Positions 8,510 through 17,623 of a stretch of DNA of 64,000 nucleotides are shown piece by piece (position 1 is the first letter of the stretch; the number at the start of each line of letters is the position of its first letter). The translations under genes were made by a program, and so were the position numbers. Source of the stretch: Bacillus sp. Bos-x628 (GTDB taxonomy: Bacteria; Bacillota; Bacilli; Bacillales; Bacillaceae); assembly GCF_040500475.1 (NCBI RefSeq), contig NZ_CP159358.1, positions 1,860,001 to 1,924,000 on the forward strand. The letters are read 5' to 3'. A model generated the notes under the pieces. That model made no database searches and had not been told where the DNA came from. It saw only the letters and a program-made list of their open reading frames with translations.

Positions 8510-10568
8510 GTAAAGCCACCTCCCTTGAAATCACCAAGTTTCCTGAAAGATCAACTTCTCCTATCCAATTCGGCAAGATCAGTGTTGTTGTATCGTCCTG
8601 CTCAACAATGGCAGGTCCATTTACAATAGAGCCTATCTTTAAAGCGCTCCGCTTGTAGATCGCTGCTTCGTACTCTTTTTCTTCTATAAAAATACGTCTA
8701 TGTTGATTCGGCTTCAAAGACTGTCCACTGCTTTCATCAATTGATGAGAAAGGAAGCGGCGGAGTCTCTCCTATGATTCGAACCCTTAAATGAGTAAATT
8801 CAATTTTTGCTTGATCATCTCTATGTCCGTATTGACGATCGTGTAACTCATGAAACGCTTCAATGAGATGATGAACGTCTTGTTCTTGATTTAGCCAATG
8901 AGCAGATAACGGTAATTCAATTTCAAATGCTTGCCCTTGATAACGTGCGTCAGCCAATAATAGAATGGAAGTTTTCTTGATATGATGGATGTTTTGCTGA
9001 AGGAACCAATCCGTCGCTTTTCGTGAAAGTAGCTCGTAATCATGTTTTAATTGTTCAATTGTATAATCTTGCAAGCATATCTTTTTAGATAAAACAGCGT
9101 CATGAATAAAATCAGCTGTTAGAGCTCCTAGAGCACATAATGTTCCAGGACTAGGAGGAACGACTACATTTTTCGCATGTATTTCTCTAGCAAGGAAATT
9201 TGCCAAAACAGGTCCGGCGCCGCCAAATGCTAATAAACTAAAGTCTCTTGGATCAAAGCCTTGCTGCTCCATGACATTACTTAATTCCGTGTACATATTG
9301 GCTACAGCGACTTGAATAAGCTGGTCAGCAGCCTTTTCAATCGTTTTATCCAACAGATCAGCAATTGGTTGAAACGCCTTTTTCGCAGCAGAAAGTTGCA
9401 ATTGTAAATGTCCGCCGGCAAAACTGTCTTGATTGAGATAACCGCAAATGAGAAATGCATCTGTTAAAGCAGCTTTCGTACCTTTTCCGTATGATGCCGG
9501 ACCAGGCTGGGAACCGACTGATTCAGGTCCTGCCTTTAACAAACCGCCTTGATCAATCCAAGCCACAGAACCACCGCCTGCACCAATTGAATACATCGCA
9601 ACAGATGGAAGAATGATCGGAAAGCCTGATAACTGGTTGGACTGAGCCATTGTTGGTTGTCCATTTTGGATAATAGAAATATCTGCACTCGTACCGCCAA
9701 CATCAAAAGTAATCAGGTTAGATTCGTTCGCAGATGCTGCAATTCTTGCAGCGCCGATAACGCCAGCTGCCGGACCAGAAAAAAGTGTTTTGACAGGTGA
9801 GATTGCTGCACTTTCTGCATCCATTAAACCACCATTTGATTGAGTAATGTATGGAGAAAGCGGTACACCTTCTTCTTTCAAACGAGTTTCCAAAGTTTTT
9901 AAATAATGTTTCACCTTTGGTTGAATGTACAAATTGATAACAGACATCACTGTACGCTCATATTCTCTCATTTGTGGCCATAATTCAGATGAAGTAAGCA
10001 CCTCTAGCTGCGGGAATCGATTGTTTATATAGGCTTTGGCCTGTAATTCATGAACTGGGTTTTGATAACTATGTAAAAAAGAAATGATAATACCTGCTAA
10101 TTTTTTAGATATGACCTGCTGTACAGCTTCATCTAACTGCTGCAGATGAAGAGTTTTTTTTATTGTACCATCATGTAATAACCTCTCTGAGATTGGAAAT
10201 ACATGCTTTCGTGGTATCAATGGTTGTGGCAAGCGAGAATTGAAGTCATAAGGAATTGGAAGGCGCAAACGCTGTAATGACAATATATCTTGAAAACCTT
10301 CCGTTACAAAAAGTGCTAAATTGGCCCCTTTCCGTTGTAATAAAGTATTCAGACCAATTGTCATCCCATGCACAAGATACTGGATTTTGGATAAATCAAT
10401 GCCCCTTTCCTTTAGGAGATTTAAACCATTGATAACCCCTTGAGCTGGGTCATCTGTCACTGTCGGTGTTTTGAGTTCCGTGAGCTCCCCTGTTACTTCA
10501 TTTATCAGCGATAAATCAGTAAATGTTCCGCCTATATCTATTCCGAGCCGATAAGAGACATCCGCCAT
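8484..10568 (-). CDS. Hydantoinase A / oxoprolinase-type ATPase subunit
   Basis: A 694-residue HyuA-family protein of the actin/Hsp70-like ATPase fold: phosphate-binding motif DIGGTFTD at residues 10-17, second motif GGTSADISII near residue 285, and Gly-rich SIGAGGGS. It is the first gene of a six-gene operon (A, B, binding protein, ATPase, two permeases). ATG preceded by GGAGGGGAG. It should phosphorylate or activate the cyclic amide that the complex opens. B. subtilis has tlpC and hxlBAR in this interval (from memory), so the operon is accessory here. Confidence 0.9.
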   Translation of the reverse strand: MADVSYRLGIDIGGTFTDLSLINEVTGELTELKTPTVTDDPAQGVINGLNLLKERGIDLSKIQYLVHGMTIGLNTLLQRKGANLALFVTEGFQDILSLQRLRLPIPYDFNSRLPQPLIPRKHVFPISERLLHDGTIKKTLHLQQLDEAVQQVISKKLAGIIISFLHSYQNPVHELQAKAYINNRFPQLEVLTSSELWPQMREYERTVMSVINLYIQPKVKHYLKTLETRLKEEGVPLSPYITQSNGGLMDAESAAISPVKTLFSGPAAGVIGAARIAASANESNLITFDVGGTSADISIIQNGQPTMAQSNQLSGFPIILPSVAMYSIGAGGGSVAWIDQGGLLKAGPESVGSQPGPASYGKGTKAALTDAFLICGYLNQDSFAGGHLQLQLSAAKKAFQPIADLLDKTIEKAADQLIQVAVANMYTELSNVMEQQGFDPRDFSLLAFGGAGPVLANFLAREIHAKNVVVPPSPGTLCALGALTADFIHDAVLSKKICLQDYTIEQLKHDYELLSRKATDWFLQQNIHHIKKTSILLLADARYQGQAFEIELPLSAHWLNQEQDVHHLIEAFHELHDRQYGHRDDQAKIEFTHLRVRIIGETPPLPFSSIDESSGQSLKPNQHRRIFIEEKEYEAAIYKRSALKIGSIVNGPAIVEQDDTTTLILPNWIGEVDLSGNLVISREVALHENRSSKA

Positions 10569-10640
10569 TTGTACTCCCCTCCTGCAATGTAAATGGGATT
10601 ATCATTTGTTAGATGACGACATTTCATGATATTTGACTCC

Positions 10641-10669
10641 ATATTAATAAAGCATATCGGTCTAGTCAA
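10641..10669 (-). promoter_or_regulatory. SigA promoter of the hydantoinase/ABC operon
   Basis: Minus strand TTGACT (10669-10664), 17-nt spacer, TAATAT (10646-10641), about 75 nt upstream of the hydantoinase A start. Confidence 0.6.
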
Positions 10670-10819
10670 TTTTATTTTTCGGAATTTTCCGTATGTTAAA
10701 ATCTTGAAATTAGCTCAAAAAGCGATAATAAAGCCGTTTTGTTGATCAATAAACGTTTAATATCCATCAAATTTAAAATTTTTATTATTTTATACAAACA
10801 ATGAACACCTTACATGAAG

Positions 10820-10892
10820 AAAAAACGTTTTTCATATTTTAAAAGACGTTTATTCAAATACAGGAGAAATTGTTAAGTCATTCTGCTATACT
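10820..10892 (+). promoter_or_regulatory. ComK-type double AT box and nucA promoter
   Basis: AAAA-aacgt-TTTT at 10820-10832 is a perfect AT box (AAAAN5TTTT). A second box AAAA-gacgt-TTAT at 10841-10853 has one mismatch. They are 8 bp apart, one of the discrete spacings known for ComK K-boxes. An extended -10 (TGCTATACT, ending at 10892) follows, without a good -35, as expected for a ComK-activated promoter. Confidence 0.65.
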
Positions 10893-10929
10893 TCTTTTTA
10901 CAAAATAAAAAGAAAGAGAGCTAGCATCT

Positions 10930-11355
10930 ATGAAACTTCTCAAAATCATTCTCTTGCTTTTATTAATTATCATTGGCTTAGCTACAGGCTATATCCAGCT
11001 AGATCAAGGTAAACAGGAGACTCAATCATCTTATGACAAAATCATTCACTTTCCATCAGATCGATATCCAGAAACAGCTAAGCATATAGAAGAAGCAATT
11101 GATGAAGGTCATTCATCCATTTGTACAATTGATCGTGCAAATAGCGATGAACAGAGGGATCGTTCACTTCATAGTATCCCAACAAAACGAGGATATGACC
11201 GAGACGAATGGCCAATGGCGATGTGTAAAGAAGGCGGAACAGGTGCCTCTGTGAAATATGTGAGTCCCTCAGATAACAGAGGAGCAGGTTCTTGGATTAG
11301 CCATCAATTGACAGATGATCGTGACGGCACAAGAATTAAATTTATCATTGATTAG
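10930..11355 (+). CDS. nucA: Competence-associated membrane nuclease NucA
   Basis: A 141-residue protein with one N-terminal membrane anchor (residues 1-22) and a NucA/NucB nuclease domain. Conserved [29 protein letters not shown] and DNRGAGSW carry the catalytic acidic residues and the metal site. [13 protein letters not shown] and the uncleaved-looking anchor fit NucA, which cuts DNA during transformation, better than the secreted sporulation nuclease NucB. The matching inhibitor comJ lies downstream and a ComK-type site lies upstream, both supporting a competence role. In B. subtilis the order is comJ then nucA; here nucA comes first with a decayed stretch between them. Confidence 0.9.
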   Translation: MKLLKIILLLLLIIIGLATGYIQLDQGKQETQSSYDKIIHFPSDRYPETAKHIEEAIDEGHSSICTIDRANSDEQRDRSLHSIPTKRGYDRDEWPMAMCKEGGTGASVKYVSPSDNRGAGSWISHQLTDDRDGTRIKFIID

Positions 11356-11429
11356 AACCTTTATCGTTACTCAATTAAAAATTTACATATAACTGTATCA
11401 CGGAGTTCAAACACTTTTTTATGCCAATA

Positions 11430-11812
11430 ATCTTATGAAGGGTATCCTAAATTAGATTTAAAAGGAAAACTGGAGTTTAGTCCAAAAATTATGTTGACAT
11501 TTTTATGTGCTAGTCATATTTTCAACTGTTGTTGACTTTGTGGTGCACCGTGAAAATAACAGAAAATATAAAGCAGATGGACACTGAAATAGCAAGAATA
11601 CACCTATCTAAAAGAAGCAATTGTTGGCTCATAGCAAATAAAAAATGGCAAGCTCTACGAAGGAAAAATACACAAATCAATGATCATTCAACATTAGTTA
11701 TCGTTTGGCGGATCATACTAGAGATACCATCATGATTTTTCAAGAAAACACTCATGTCACAACGAATGTCATATTAGATGGAAAAAACGCTGTTATATAA
11801 GAGGTGACAAAA
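11430..11812 (+). pseudogene. Decayed coding remnant between nucA and comJ
   Basis: No intact gene. Fragments read as protein only with frame changes and stops, for example GYPKLDLKGKLEFSPKI near 11438, DFVVHRENNRKYKADGH near 11535, and ADHTRDTIMIFQENTHV near 11710-11760. The fragments have a natural amino-acid mix, suggesting a gene destroyed by several indels. I cannot name the ancestor. Confidence 0.4.
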
Positions 11813-11857
11813 ACATAGCAGGGAACATCATCTACTAATGAATAAAGGAGTTTTCTC

Positions 11858-12244
11858 ATGAATGATTTGAACAATGTCTATTCTCTATCTATCTCTTATC
11901 ACCAAATAACCGTTTATTCTGGAGACGATACTCCTCCTGTCATTCATTGGACAAATGATGCCATTCATCTAGGATTCGCAACTGGAGATAACGGTGTTTC
12001 TTTTGAAGGTGTAAACAATGGACAAGCCTCTATCATCGTGTCATTAGATCACCTTGAACATCTATCTTCTGTGGATAGAGCGGTGACAGTGCCCTTTACA
12101 AATTCAAGTAATTATATTCATATCACAAGCGTCATGTCACAAATTTTGACATATCCAATTCCAAAAGGAGATTATCAGCTTACATGCTATACCTCACTTC
12201 AATCTGATCAAGACATTTATTATTTCCATTTTCAGAGCAAATAA
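11858..12244 (+). CDS. comJ: Nuclease inhibitor ComJ (Nin)
   Basis: A 128-residue protein matching ComJ/Nin by the segments LSISYHQITVYSGDDTPPV and PKGDYQLTCYTS. ComJ binds and inhibits the NucA nuclease in B. subtilis. No signal peptide or membrane segment is visible, so it should be cytosolic or membrane-peripheral through NucA. RBS AAAGGAG about 9 nt before the ATG. It lies 500 bp from nucA rather than overlapping it, so the two may no longer be co-translated. Confidence 0.88.
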   Translation: MNDLNNVYSLSISYHQITVYSGDDTPPVIHWTNDAIHLGFATGDNGVSFEGVNNGQASIIVSLDHLEHLSSVDRAVTVPFTNSSNYIHITSVMSQILTYPIPKGDYQLTCYTSLQSDQDIYYFHFQSK

Positions 12245-12378
12245 TTTTCAGGCTGAATATTCAATTACTGTAGATCATATCGATCAAGCCACTTTACTGC
12301 AAAGTCAACAGATTCTCTCATGGAAAATAAATACGTATTTGCCAACCCGACTTTACCATTCTGATGGTTAGCGCGCAG

Positions 12379-12434
12379 GGCTGACAACGAATGCGAGGTT
12401 TGTCTACACGCTGAAACCGGCATGATGATGCCGG
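12379..12434. repeat. Short interspersed repeat, copy A, with adjoining hairpin
   Basis: CTGACAACGAATGCGAGG followed by TTTGTCTACACGC (12381-12411) matches copies at 25651 and 34049. Directly after it CCGGCAT-gatg-ATGCCGG (12417-12434) forms a 7-bp hairpin. Lies between the convergent genes comJ and yckD. Confidence 0.6.
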
Positions 12435-12439
12435 CTAGT

Positions 12440-12769
12440 TTATGGGTGATGATGCTGTGGCTTTTTTAGTAATGGAACAAAGCCATTGTTTTTCAAGTGA
12501 TTGTAATGTTCATCCATCCGTTTGGTGATATGTGTTCCTTGTTCCTTTGTTAATACACCATATTGCACATATTTCTCAATCACTTCTTTTCGTTTTGAAA
12601 GAATTTGTTGCTCGAGTGCCTCAATTTGCTTTTGTTGTTCAGTCGTTAATTTCACTTGATGCGTCACCGGTCGCTTTTCCATTTGAGGCGTTTCTCCATG
12701 AGCAGTTACAGCACTAAAACCAAATAACATTATCATTGATAGAACGGTGGAGCCACATATTTTTTTCAT
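12440..12769 (-). CDS. yckD: YckD-like secreted protein (DUF2680)
   Basis: A 109-residue protein with a cleavable signal peptide (about residues 1-25, ending near TAHGE), then a helical region rich in Lys and Glu (LTTEQQKQIEALEQQILSK) and the family motif YGVLTKEQG. The C terminus is His-rich. Function unknown; the family occurs in Bacillus near comJ/nucA, as here. GGAGG precedes the ATG. Confidence 0.75.
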   Translation of the reverse strand: MKKICGSTVLSMIMLFGFSAVTAHGETPQMEKRPVTHQVKLTTEQQKQIEALEQQILSKRKEVIEKYVQYGVLTKEQGTHITKRMDEHYNHLKNNGFVPLLKKPQHHHP

Positions 12770-12829
12770 ATTTGTTGTTCCCTCCTTTATTCGGCTTTAT
12801 TTTTTACGCACCTTCCTTTTTTATACATT

Positions 12830-12856
12830 ATTATGTGCAATCAAATTGCACATAAT
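12830..12856. promoter_or_regulatory. Perfect 12-bp inverted repeat between yckD and yckB
   Basis: ATTATGTGCAAT-CAA-ATTGCACATAAT, fully symmetrical, in the divergent intergenic region. No U tract, so it looks like an operator rather than a terminator. Regulator unknown. Confidence 0.55.
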
Positions 12857-12888
12857 ATTCTTACTTTTTCACATTTCGTCTGAAAACG

Positions 12889-12937
12889 TTGTCCGAACGG
12901 AAAAAGCGTGCTATGTTTTGTTTTGTATAAAACATAG
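12889..12937 (+). promoter_or_regulatory. yckBA promoter with overlapping palindrome
   Basis: TTGTCC (12889-12894), 17-nt spacer, TATGTT (12912-12917). The -10 lies inside an inverted repeat CTATGTTTT-N9-AAAACATAG (12911-12937) that ends next to the AGGAGG of yckB. Confidence 0.5.
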
Positions 12938-12951
12938 AGGAGGATTCTTAA

Positions 12952-13824
12952 ATGAGTCATTTTTATCATAGAAAACCTATATGGATGATGCTAGTCGTAT
13001 CTGCACTCATGCTCGTCATTTCTGCATGCAGCCATACAGGATCATCTCAATCTGACGAATCAACATGGGATCAAATGAAAAAGAAGGGGAAAATTGTGGT
13101 TGCTACCTCTGGAACACTTTATCCTACTTCTTATCATGATACATCCAACGGCAAAGATCGCTTGACTGGCTATGAAGTTGAAGTTGTCAAAGAAGCCTTC
13201 AAGCGCCTTGATGTCAAAGTGGAGTTTAAGGAAATGGGCTATGATGGCATGTTAAGCGCCATTAATTCTGGTCAAGTAGATGCTGCTGCAAACGATATCG
13301 ACATCACTGATGATCGTAAGGATAAATTCGCTTTTTCTATTCCTTATAAATATTCTTACGGAACCGCTATTGTACGTAAAGATGATTTATCCGGAATTAA
13401 AACCTTGAAAGATTTAAAAGGGAAAAAAGCGGCTGGTGCCGCAACAACCATTTACATGGATGTCGCTCGTAAGTATGGTGCAAAGGAGATCATTTATGAT
13501 AATGCCACCAACGAGCAATACTTAAAGGATGTTGCCAATGGCAGAACCGATGTCATTCTCAATGACTATTACTTGCAAAAGCTGGCTCTTGCTGCATTTC
13601 CTAAATTGAATATTACCATTCATCCTGATTTAAAATACATGCCGAATAAACAAGGTTTTGTAATGAAGAAAGACAACACAGCGCTTCAAAAAGAATTGAA
13701 TCGTGTGTTAAAAGAAATGAAAAAAGACGGAACAATGAAAAAGATTTCCGAGAAATTTTTTAATCATGCGGATGTTTCAAAGAAAATTGATACAGATGTC
13801 GCAGATGTCGACATTTCCAAATAA
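12952..13824 (+). CDS. yckB: Amino-acid ABC transporter substrate-binding lipoprotein
   Basis: A 290-residue periplasmic-type amino-acid binding protein (SBP_bac_3 family). The signal peptide ends in the lipobox ISAC (lipidated Cys near 26). Family features include LTGYEVEVVKEAFKRL and the hinge segment FSIPYKYSYGTAIV. It should deliver an amino acid, perhaps cystine or a polar residue, to the permease encoded 11 bp downstream. No ATPase gene is adjacent, as for yckAB in B. subtilis, so an ATPase from elsewhere must serve it. Confidence 0.86.
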   Translation: MSHFYHRKPIWMMLVVSALMLVISACSHTGSSQSDESTWDQMKKKGKIVVATSGTLYPTSYHDTSNGKDRLTGYEVEVVKEAFKRLDVKVEFKEMGYDGMLSAINSGQVDAAANDIDITDDRKDKFAFSIPYKYSYGTAIVRKDDLSGIKTLKDLKGKKAAGAATTIYMDVARKYGAKEIIYDNATNEQYLKDVANGRTDVILNDYYLQKLALAAFPKLNITIHPDLKYMPNKQGFVMKKDNTALQKELNRVLKEMKKDGTMKKISEKFFNHADVSKKIDTDVADVDISK

Positions 13825-13835
13825 GGAGCCTTGAA

Positions 13836-14513
13836 GTGGGAGATATTCATTTAGAATATATATTTAACCCTGCACTGGCAAAGGCGTCGTTTCCGTTTGT
13901 CATGAAAGGCATCTGGCTGACGCTACTCATTTCCTTTGCCAGCATGTTTTTTGGCACGATTCTAGGTTTTTTTATTGCATTAGCAAGAATGGCGAATTCA
14001 TGGATACTGCAGCTTCCTGCACGGCTGTATATTTCATTCATGAGAGGAGTTCCTATGCTTGTGATCTTATTTATCCTGTACTTCGGATTTCCTTATATCG
14101 GCATTGAGTTTACAGCTGTAACAGCAGCTATTATTGGGTTCAGCTTCAATAGTGCCGCTTATATCGCAGAAATCAATCGTGCAGCCCTCTCCTCTGTACC
14201 GAGCGGTCAAGTTGAAGCCGCCAAATCTCTAGGTCTTAGCTATTGGCAAACCATGCGTGGTGTCATCCTGCCTCAATCAGTACGAATTGCACTGCCGCCA
14301 CTGACCAATGTCATGCTCGATTTAATCAAAGCCTCTTCTTTGGCAGCGATGATTACGGTCCCGGAGCTCTTCCAGCAAGCAAAAATCGTCGGCGGACGCG
14401 AATTCGACTACATGACCATGTATATTTTGGTTGCAGTGATTTACTGGGGCATTTGCAGTGGTATTTCATTGGTGCAAAACGTTTTAGAAAAACGTTTTGC
14501 GAAATATCTTTAA
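13836..14513 (+). CDS. yckA: Amino-acid ABC transporter permease
   Basis: A 225-residue His/Glu/Gln/Arg-type permease with about five membrane helices. It carries the conserved RAALSSVPSGQVEAAKSLG segment and EAA loop. It starts at GTG, with AAGGAG seven bases upstream and just past the yckB stop, so the two genes are one operon. It forms the channel for the YckB ligand. Confidence 0.87.
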   Translation: MGDIHLEYIFNPALAKASFPFVMKGIWLTLLISFASMFFGTILGFFIALARMANSWILQLPARLYISFMRGVPMLVILFILYFGFPYIGIEFTAVTAAIIGFSFNSAAYIAEINRAALSSVPSGQVEAAKSLGLSYWQTMRGVILPQSVRIALPPLTNVMLDLIKASSLAAMITVPELFQQAKIVGGREFDYMTMYILVAVIYWGICSGISLVQNVLEKRFAKYL

Positions 14514-14547
14514 CAAAAAAAGAGCAGATCCAATGAGTCTGCTCTTT
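14513..14547. terminator. Bidirectional terminator between yckA and the arsB-like gene
   Basis: AGAGCAGA (14521-14528) and TCTGCTCT (14538-14545), perfect 8-bp stem with an A-run on the left and TTTA on the right. Confidence 0.8.
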
Positions 14548-15844
14548 AATGTATCAGCCATAACCACACATATAACCCCAATAAAGTGAGGATCAATGTC
14601 GGGATGGTCAGAATAATTCCAGCTTTCATATATGCGCTCCAAGAGATATGGACACCTTTTTTCTTTAAGACATGCAGCCATAGCAATGTCGCCAATGAAC
14701 CGATTGGGGTCATTTTAGGACCAAGATTTGAACCAATGACATTGGCATAAATCAGTCCATCTCTCAAGACACCTGTTGTGTTCGTATGACCAATTGCGAT
14801 TGCATCAATTAAGACGGTGGGAAGGTTGTTCATCACAGAGGACAACACAGCGGCAAGCACGCCCATAAACATTGTCCCTGCAAGTAAACCATGTGATGCT
14901 CCTTGTTCAATCCAAGCAGCTAAGATTTCTGTCAAACCGACATTCTTCAGTCCATACACCACCACATACATGCCAATAGAGAAGAAAACAATGGACCACG
15001 GTGCTTCTTTGATCACACGTTTCGTCGCCACTTGTGGGCTCTTTTTAGCTAGCCATAAGAAGATCATGGCAATGACTCCTACAATGATAGACACCGGAAC
15101 ACCAGATAGCTCTCCAGCAAAATACCCAACAAGCAAAAAGCCCAGCACATACCAAGACAAGCGGAACATATGGACATCTTTAATGGCAGACGCTGGTTCC
15201 TTTGCTTGTGTTACATCGTATGTTTTCGGGATGAGCTTTCGATAAAACACATATAGGACAAGGATACTTGCCCCAATAGATACGAGGTTTGGAACAAACA
15301 TATTCGCTGTATATTTTAGAAAGCCAATATGAAAATAATCTGCTGATACGATATTGACAAGATTGCTGATTACAAATGGCAATGATGTCGTATCTGCAAT
15401 AAATCCACTCGCCATCACAAATGGCAGCACCATACGTTCATCCAGCTTCAGAGCTCTGACCACAGATAACACGATGGGGGTGAGAATGAGTGCAGCTCCA
15501 TCATTAGCAAAGAAAGCAGCGACAACTGCGCCGAGCAGTGTTAAATAAACAAACATGCGTACACCATTGCCTCTTGCCGCTTTTGCCATATGCAGTGCAG
15601 CCCACTCAAAAAACCCAATTTCATCTAAAATTAATGAAATAATGATAATGCCAATAAAAGCAAAGGTCGCGTTCCATACAATTTGTGTCACTGCCCATAC
15701 GTCGTCCAAATGAACAACACCAAAGATAAGGGCAAGAATGGCCCCACCACATGCTGACCATCCAATGGTTAAACGTCCTGGCTGCCAAATGACAAGGACG
15801 AGGGTCATGATGAAAATCACAATGGCCAAGGTGACTGATCCCAA
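14546..15844 (-). CDS. ArsB-family arsenite/anion efflux protein
   Basis: A 432-residue membrane protein of about 11-12 helices in the ion-transporter superfamily, closest to ArsB ([43 protein letters not shown]). It would extrude arsenite or antimonite, or another oxyanion. Start is TTG with AAAGGAGG seven bases upstream. There is no arsR or arsC beside it, so the substrate is less certain than in a full ars operon. Confidence 0.8.
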   Translation of the reverse strand: MGSVTLAIVIFIMTLVLVIWQPGRLTIGWSACGGAILALIFGVVHLDDVWAVTQIVWNATFAFIGIIIISLILDEIGFFEWAALHMAKAARGNGVRMFVYLTLLGAVVAAFFANDGAALILTPIVLSVVRALKLDERMVLPFVMASGFIADTTSLPFVISNLVNIVSADYFHIGFLKYTANMFVPNLVSIGASILVLYVFYRKLIPKTYDVTQAKEPASAIKDVHMFRLSWYVLGFLLVGYFAGELSGVPVSIIVGVIAMIFLWLAKKSPQVATKRVIKEAPWSIVFFSIGMYVVVYGLKNVGLTEILAAWIEQGASHGLLAGTMFMGVLAAVLSSVMNNLPTVLIDAIAIGHTNTTGVLRDGLIYANVIGSNLGPKMTPIGSLATLLWLHVLKKKGVHISWSAYMKAGIILTIPTLILTLLGLYVWLWLIH

Positions 15845-15933
15845 AGTGACCCTCCTTTCACTTTCTCATAAAATCTTTACCTATCATACAATGAAACGAA
15901 TAAATTGTAATCCATTTTCGTCATGACTCATAC

Positions 15934-15966
15934 GAAAATCCGCAGTGCATTCACGTACCCCTGCGG
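15934..15966 (-). terminator. putR terminator
   Basis: CCGCAG (15940-15945) and CTGCGG (15961-15966) with ATTTTCG following on the minus strand, ten bases past the putR stop. Confidence 0.6.
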
Positions 15967-15975
15967 CTTCAACGT

Positions 15976-17208
15976 TTATTGATCCTTTTTCATGAGCATC
16001 AATTCAATAAATAACTGGCACCGCTGGCTAAAATCACTTAAATCAATCGAAGTCATGTCAAGGATTTGTTTCATTCGATAGTTTAATGTATTTTGATGAA
16101 TAAACAATTGCTCAGCAGCCGGCTTTAGTTTGCAATTATTCAACAAGTATACTTCAAGTGTTTTTAAAAAAGCTGTTTGGTTGTCCCGATCTTTTTCCTT
16201 CAAGAGTAACAGATCTTGATTAAAGTCGTTTTTCTTCTTTTGGTGGCTATAAATCGGGTCTAAGTAACGGAATACCCCTAGATTTTCGTAATCATACGGA
16301 ATCAGTTCTTGCCCTCCTACAATTTTGACGGCCTTCACCACTTCTATAGCTTCAAATCGACTTGTGCTCATTTTCATGACATCACGATATTCTCTACCCA
16401 TCCCAATATATAATGGCGATTGATGTGTATGCGCTTTCGAATTGAGATGTGCAATGACATCTTCGGCAGTCGCTTTCGGTGAATGCCGATCTGACAGGCT
16501 GCCTAATATCACGACAATATCTGCTTGAACAGAATACACGTGATTGACCTTGTCTTCTAGTTGCAAGTATGTTCTAATGATTTCCTTCACATCTTCTGCC
16601 GTCTCACTTTTGTTATCGGCGGCATGTACCACCATGACGGTAAAAACAGTTGGTAGCGGAATGTTTAAATTCTCAGCTTCCCATTTCAGTTCTTCTTCTG
16701 TATAGAAATGATCATCCATGACCTTTTTGAAAAACTCTTCAATCTTGCCTTCTTTTTTCTCCAACTGTTTTTTATTTTGATAAATGACTTTTCCAACCTG
16801 AAAGGAAGCTTCGTGCAAAAATTGCAGCTCCTCTTGAGAGAGAGATTCTTCAATGTCCTGCACCCAAATAAAGCCCACAACCTCCTGCTTATGCTTCGCA
16901 CTCACAGCCACACGTTGGTTAAATCCAAGCTCATGATGACCACTGACATAAAAAGGCTCTGAATCTGTATACAGCCGTTTAATCACACCTGTTTTCTTTA
17001 ACCAATCAACCACCGCCCCCGGACATTCCTTTGAGAAAATGGTTTGCTGATTGACTGGGTCGAACTGCTGAATACTGTAAGAATTATAAGCGAGCAACTG
17101 ACAATCTGTGCTTTCTAAAATAACTGGCTTTTTTAAATAGCCGCTAATAAATGCAATTAATTTATCAACATCAAAAAATGTGTGTAGCTTTTCTAATATC
17201 TCTTCCAT
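15976..17208 (-). CDS. putR: PucR-family activator of proline catabolism
   Basis: A 410-residue regulator. The N-terminal sensing region runs to about residue 300. The C-terminal PucR/CdaR helix-turn-helix (LKPAAEQLFIHQNTLNYRMKQI) lies near 365-390. In B. subtilis PutR activates putBCP when proline is present. The putC and putB genes are the next chromosomal metabolic genes here, separated by the tatA/efeUOB island. Assignment rests on family and synteny; direct proline sensing is known for the family member, not shown here. Confidence 0.8.
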   Translation of the reverse strand: MEEILEKLHTFFDVDKLIAFISGYLKKPVILESTDCQLLAYNSYSIQQFDPVNQQTIFSKECPGAVVDWLKKTGVIKRLYTDSEPFYVSGHHELGFNQRVAVSAKHKQEVVGFIWVQDIEESLSQEELQFLHEASFQVGKVIYQNKKQLEKKEGKIEEFFKKVMDDHFYTEEELKWEAENLNIPLPTVFTVMVVHAADNKSETAEDVKEIIRTYLQLEDKVNHVYSVQADIVVILGSLSDRHSPKATAEDVIAHLNSKAHTHQSPLYIGMGREYRDVMKMSTSRFEAIEVVKAVKIVGGQELIPYDYENLGVFRYLDPIYSHQKKKNDFNQDLLLLKEKDRDNQTAFLKTLEVYLLNNCKLKPAAEQLFIHQNTLNYRMKQILDMTSIDLSDFSQRCQLFIELMLMKKDQ

Positions 17209-17290
17209 CCCGATTGCTCCCTGAATTTAGTTATACATGTATCATACTGCTTTCAAGTAAGAGTTGTATAGAAACAAGTAGTAGACATGC

Positions 17291-17318
17291 CAAAAAAGAG
17301 CAGATCACCTCTCTGCTC
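17291..17318 (-). terminator. tatA terminator
   Basis: GAGCAG (17298-17303) and CTGCTC (17313-17318), A-run at 17292-17297 giving a U tract on the minus strand. Confidence 0.75.
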
Positions 17319-17413
17319 CTAATCGCACATGGGTCATTTTCTTTTGAGTTCTCACAGAGATAAGGATACTCCTCAACATGTACAGCAAGACTCACTTGCT
17401 TTTCATCCATGCC

Positions 17414-17593
17414 TTAAGCTTCTTTGTCCTGCTGTTTCTTTTCCCCTTCATCATCCATCAATGAACCAGTTGCTTTCTTAAACTCTCTTAATGTTTCGCC
17501 AGCCGCTTTTCCTAACTCTGGCAGCTTATTCGGACCAAAAATAATCAGTGCAACTGCGCCTACAAGAATGAGACTTCCTGGACTTAACGCCAT
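17414..17593 (-). CDS. tatA: Twin-arginine translocase subunit TatA
   Basis: A 59-residue protein: short N terminus, one membrane helix (about residues 6-19), conserved hinge [11 protein letters not shown], then an amphipathic helix ([16 protein letters not shown]) and a charged tail. GGAGG precedes the ATG. It forms the Tat pore component. It is divergent from efeUOB, whose last gene EfeB carries a twin-arginine signal. This matches the B. subtilis TatAy-Cy/YwbN pairing. No tatC is in the window, so a TatC encoded elsewhere must be used. Confidence 0.92.
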   Translation of the reverse strand: MALSPGSLILVGAVALIIFGPNKLPELGKAAGETLREFKKATGSLMDDEGEKKQQDKEA

Positions 17594-17623
17594 TTTTCTG
17601 CCTCCTTTTTTAATAGACCGAAT

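Noticed and set aside
10930-11355. Assignment of the nuclease as NucB (secreted sporulation nuclease)
   Set aside because: Key segments, the membrane anchor, adjoining comJ and ComK boxes fit NucA better.
11529-11735. 68-codon plus-strand frame between nucA and comJ
   Set aside because: No RBS and wrong frame relative to the protein-like fragments; treated as part of a decayed gene.
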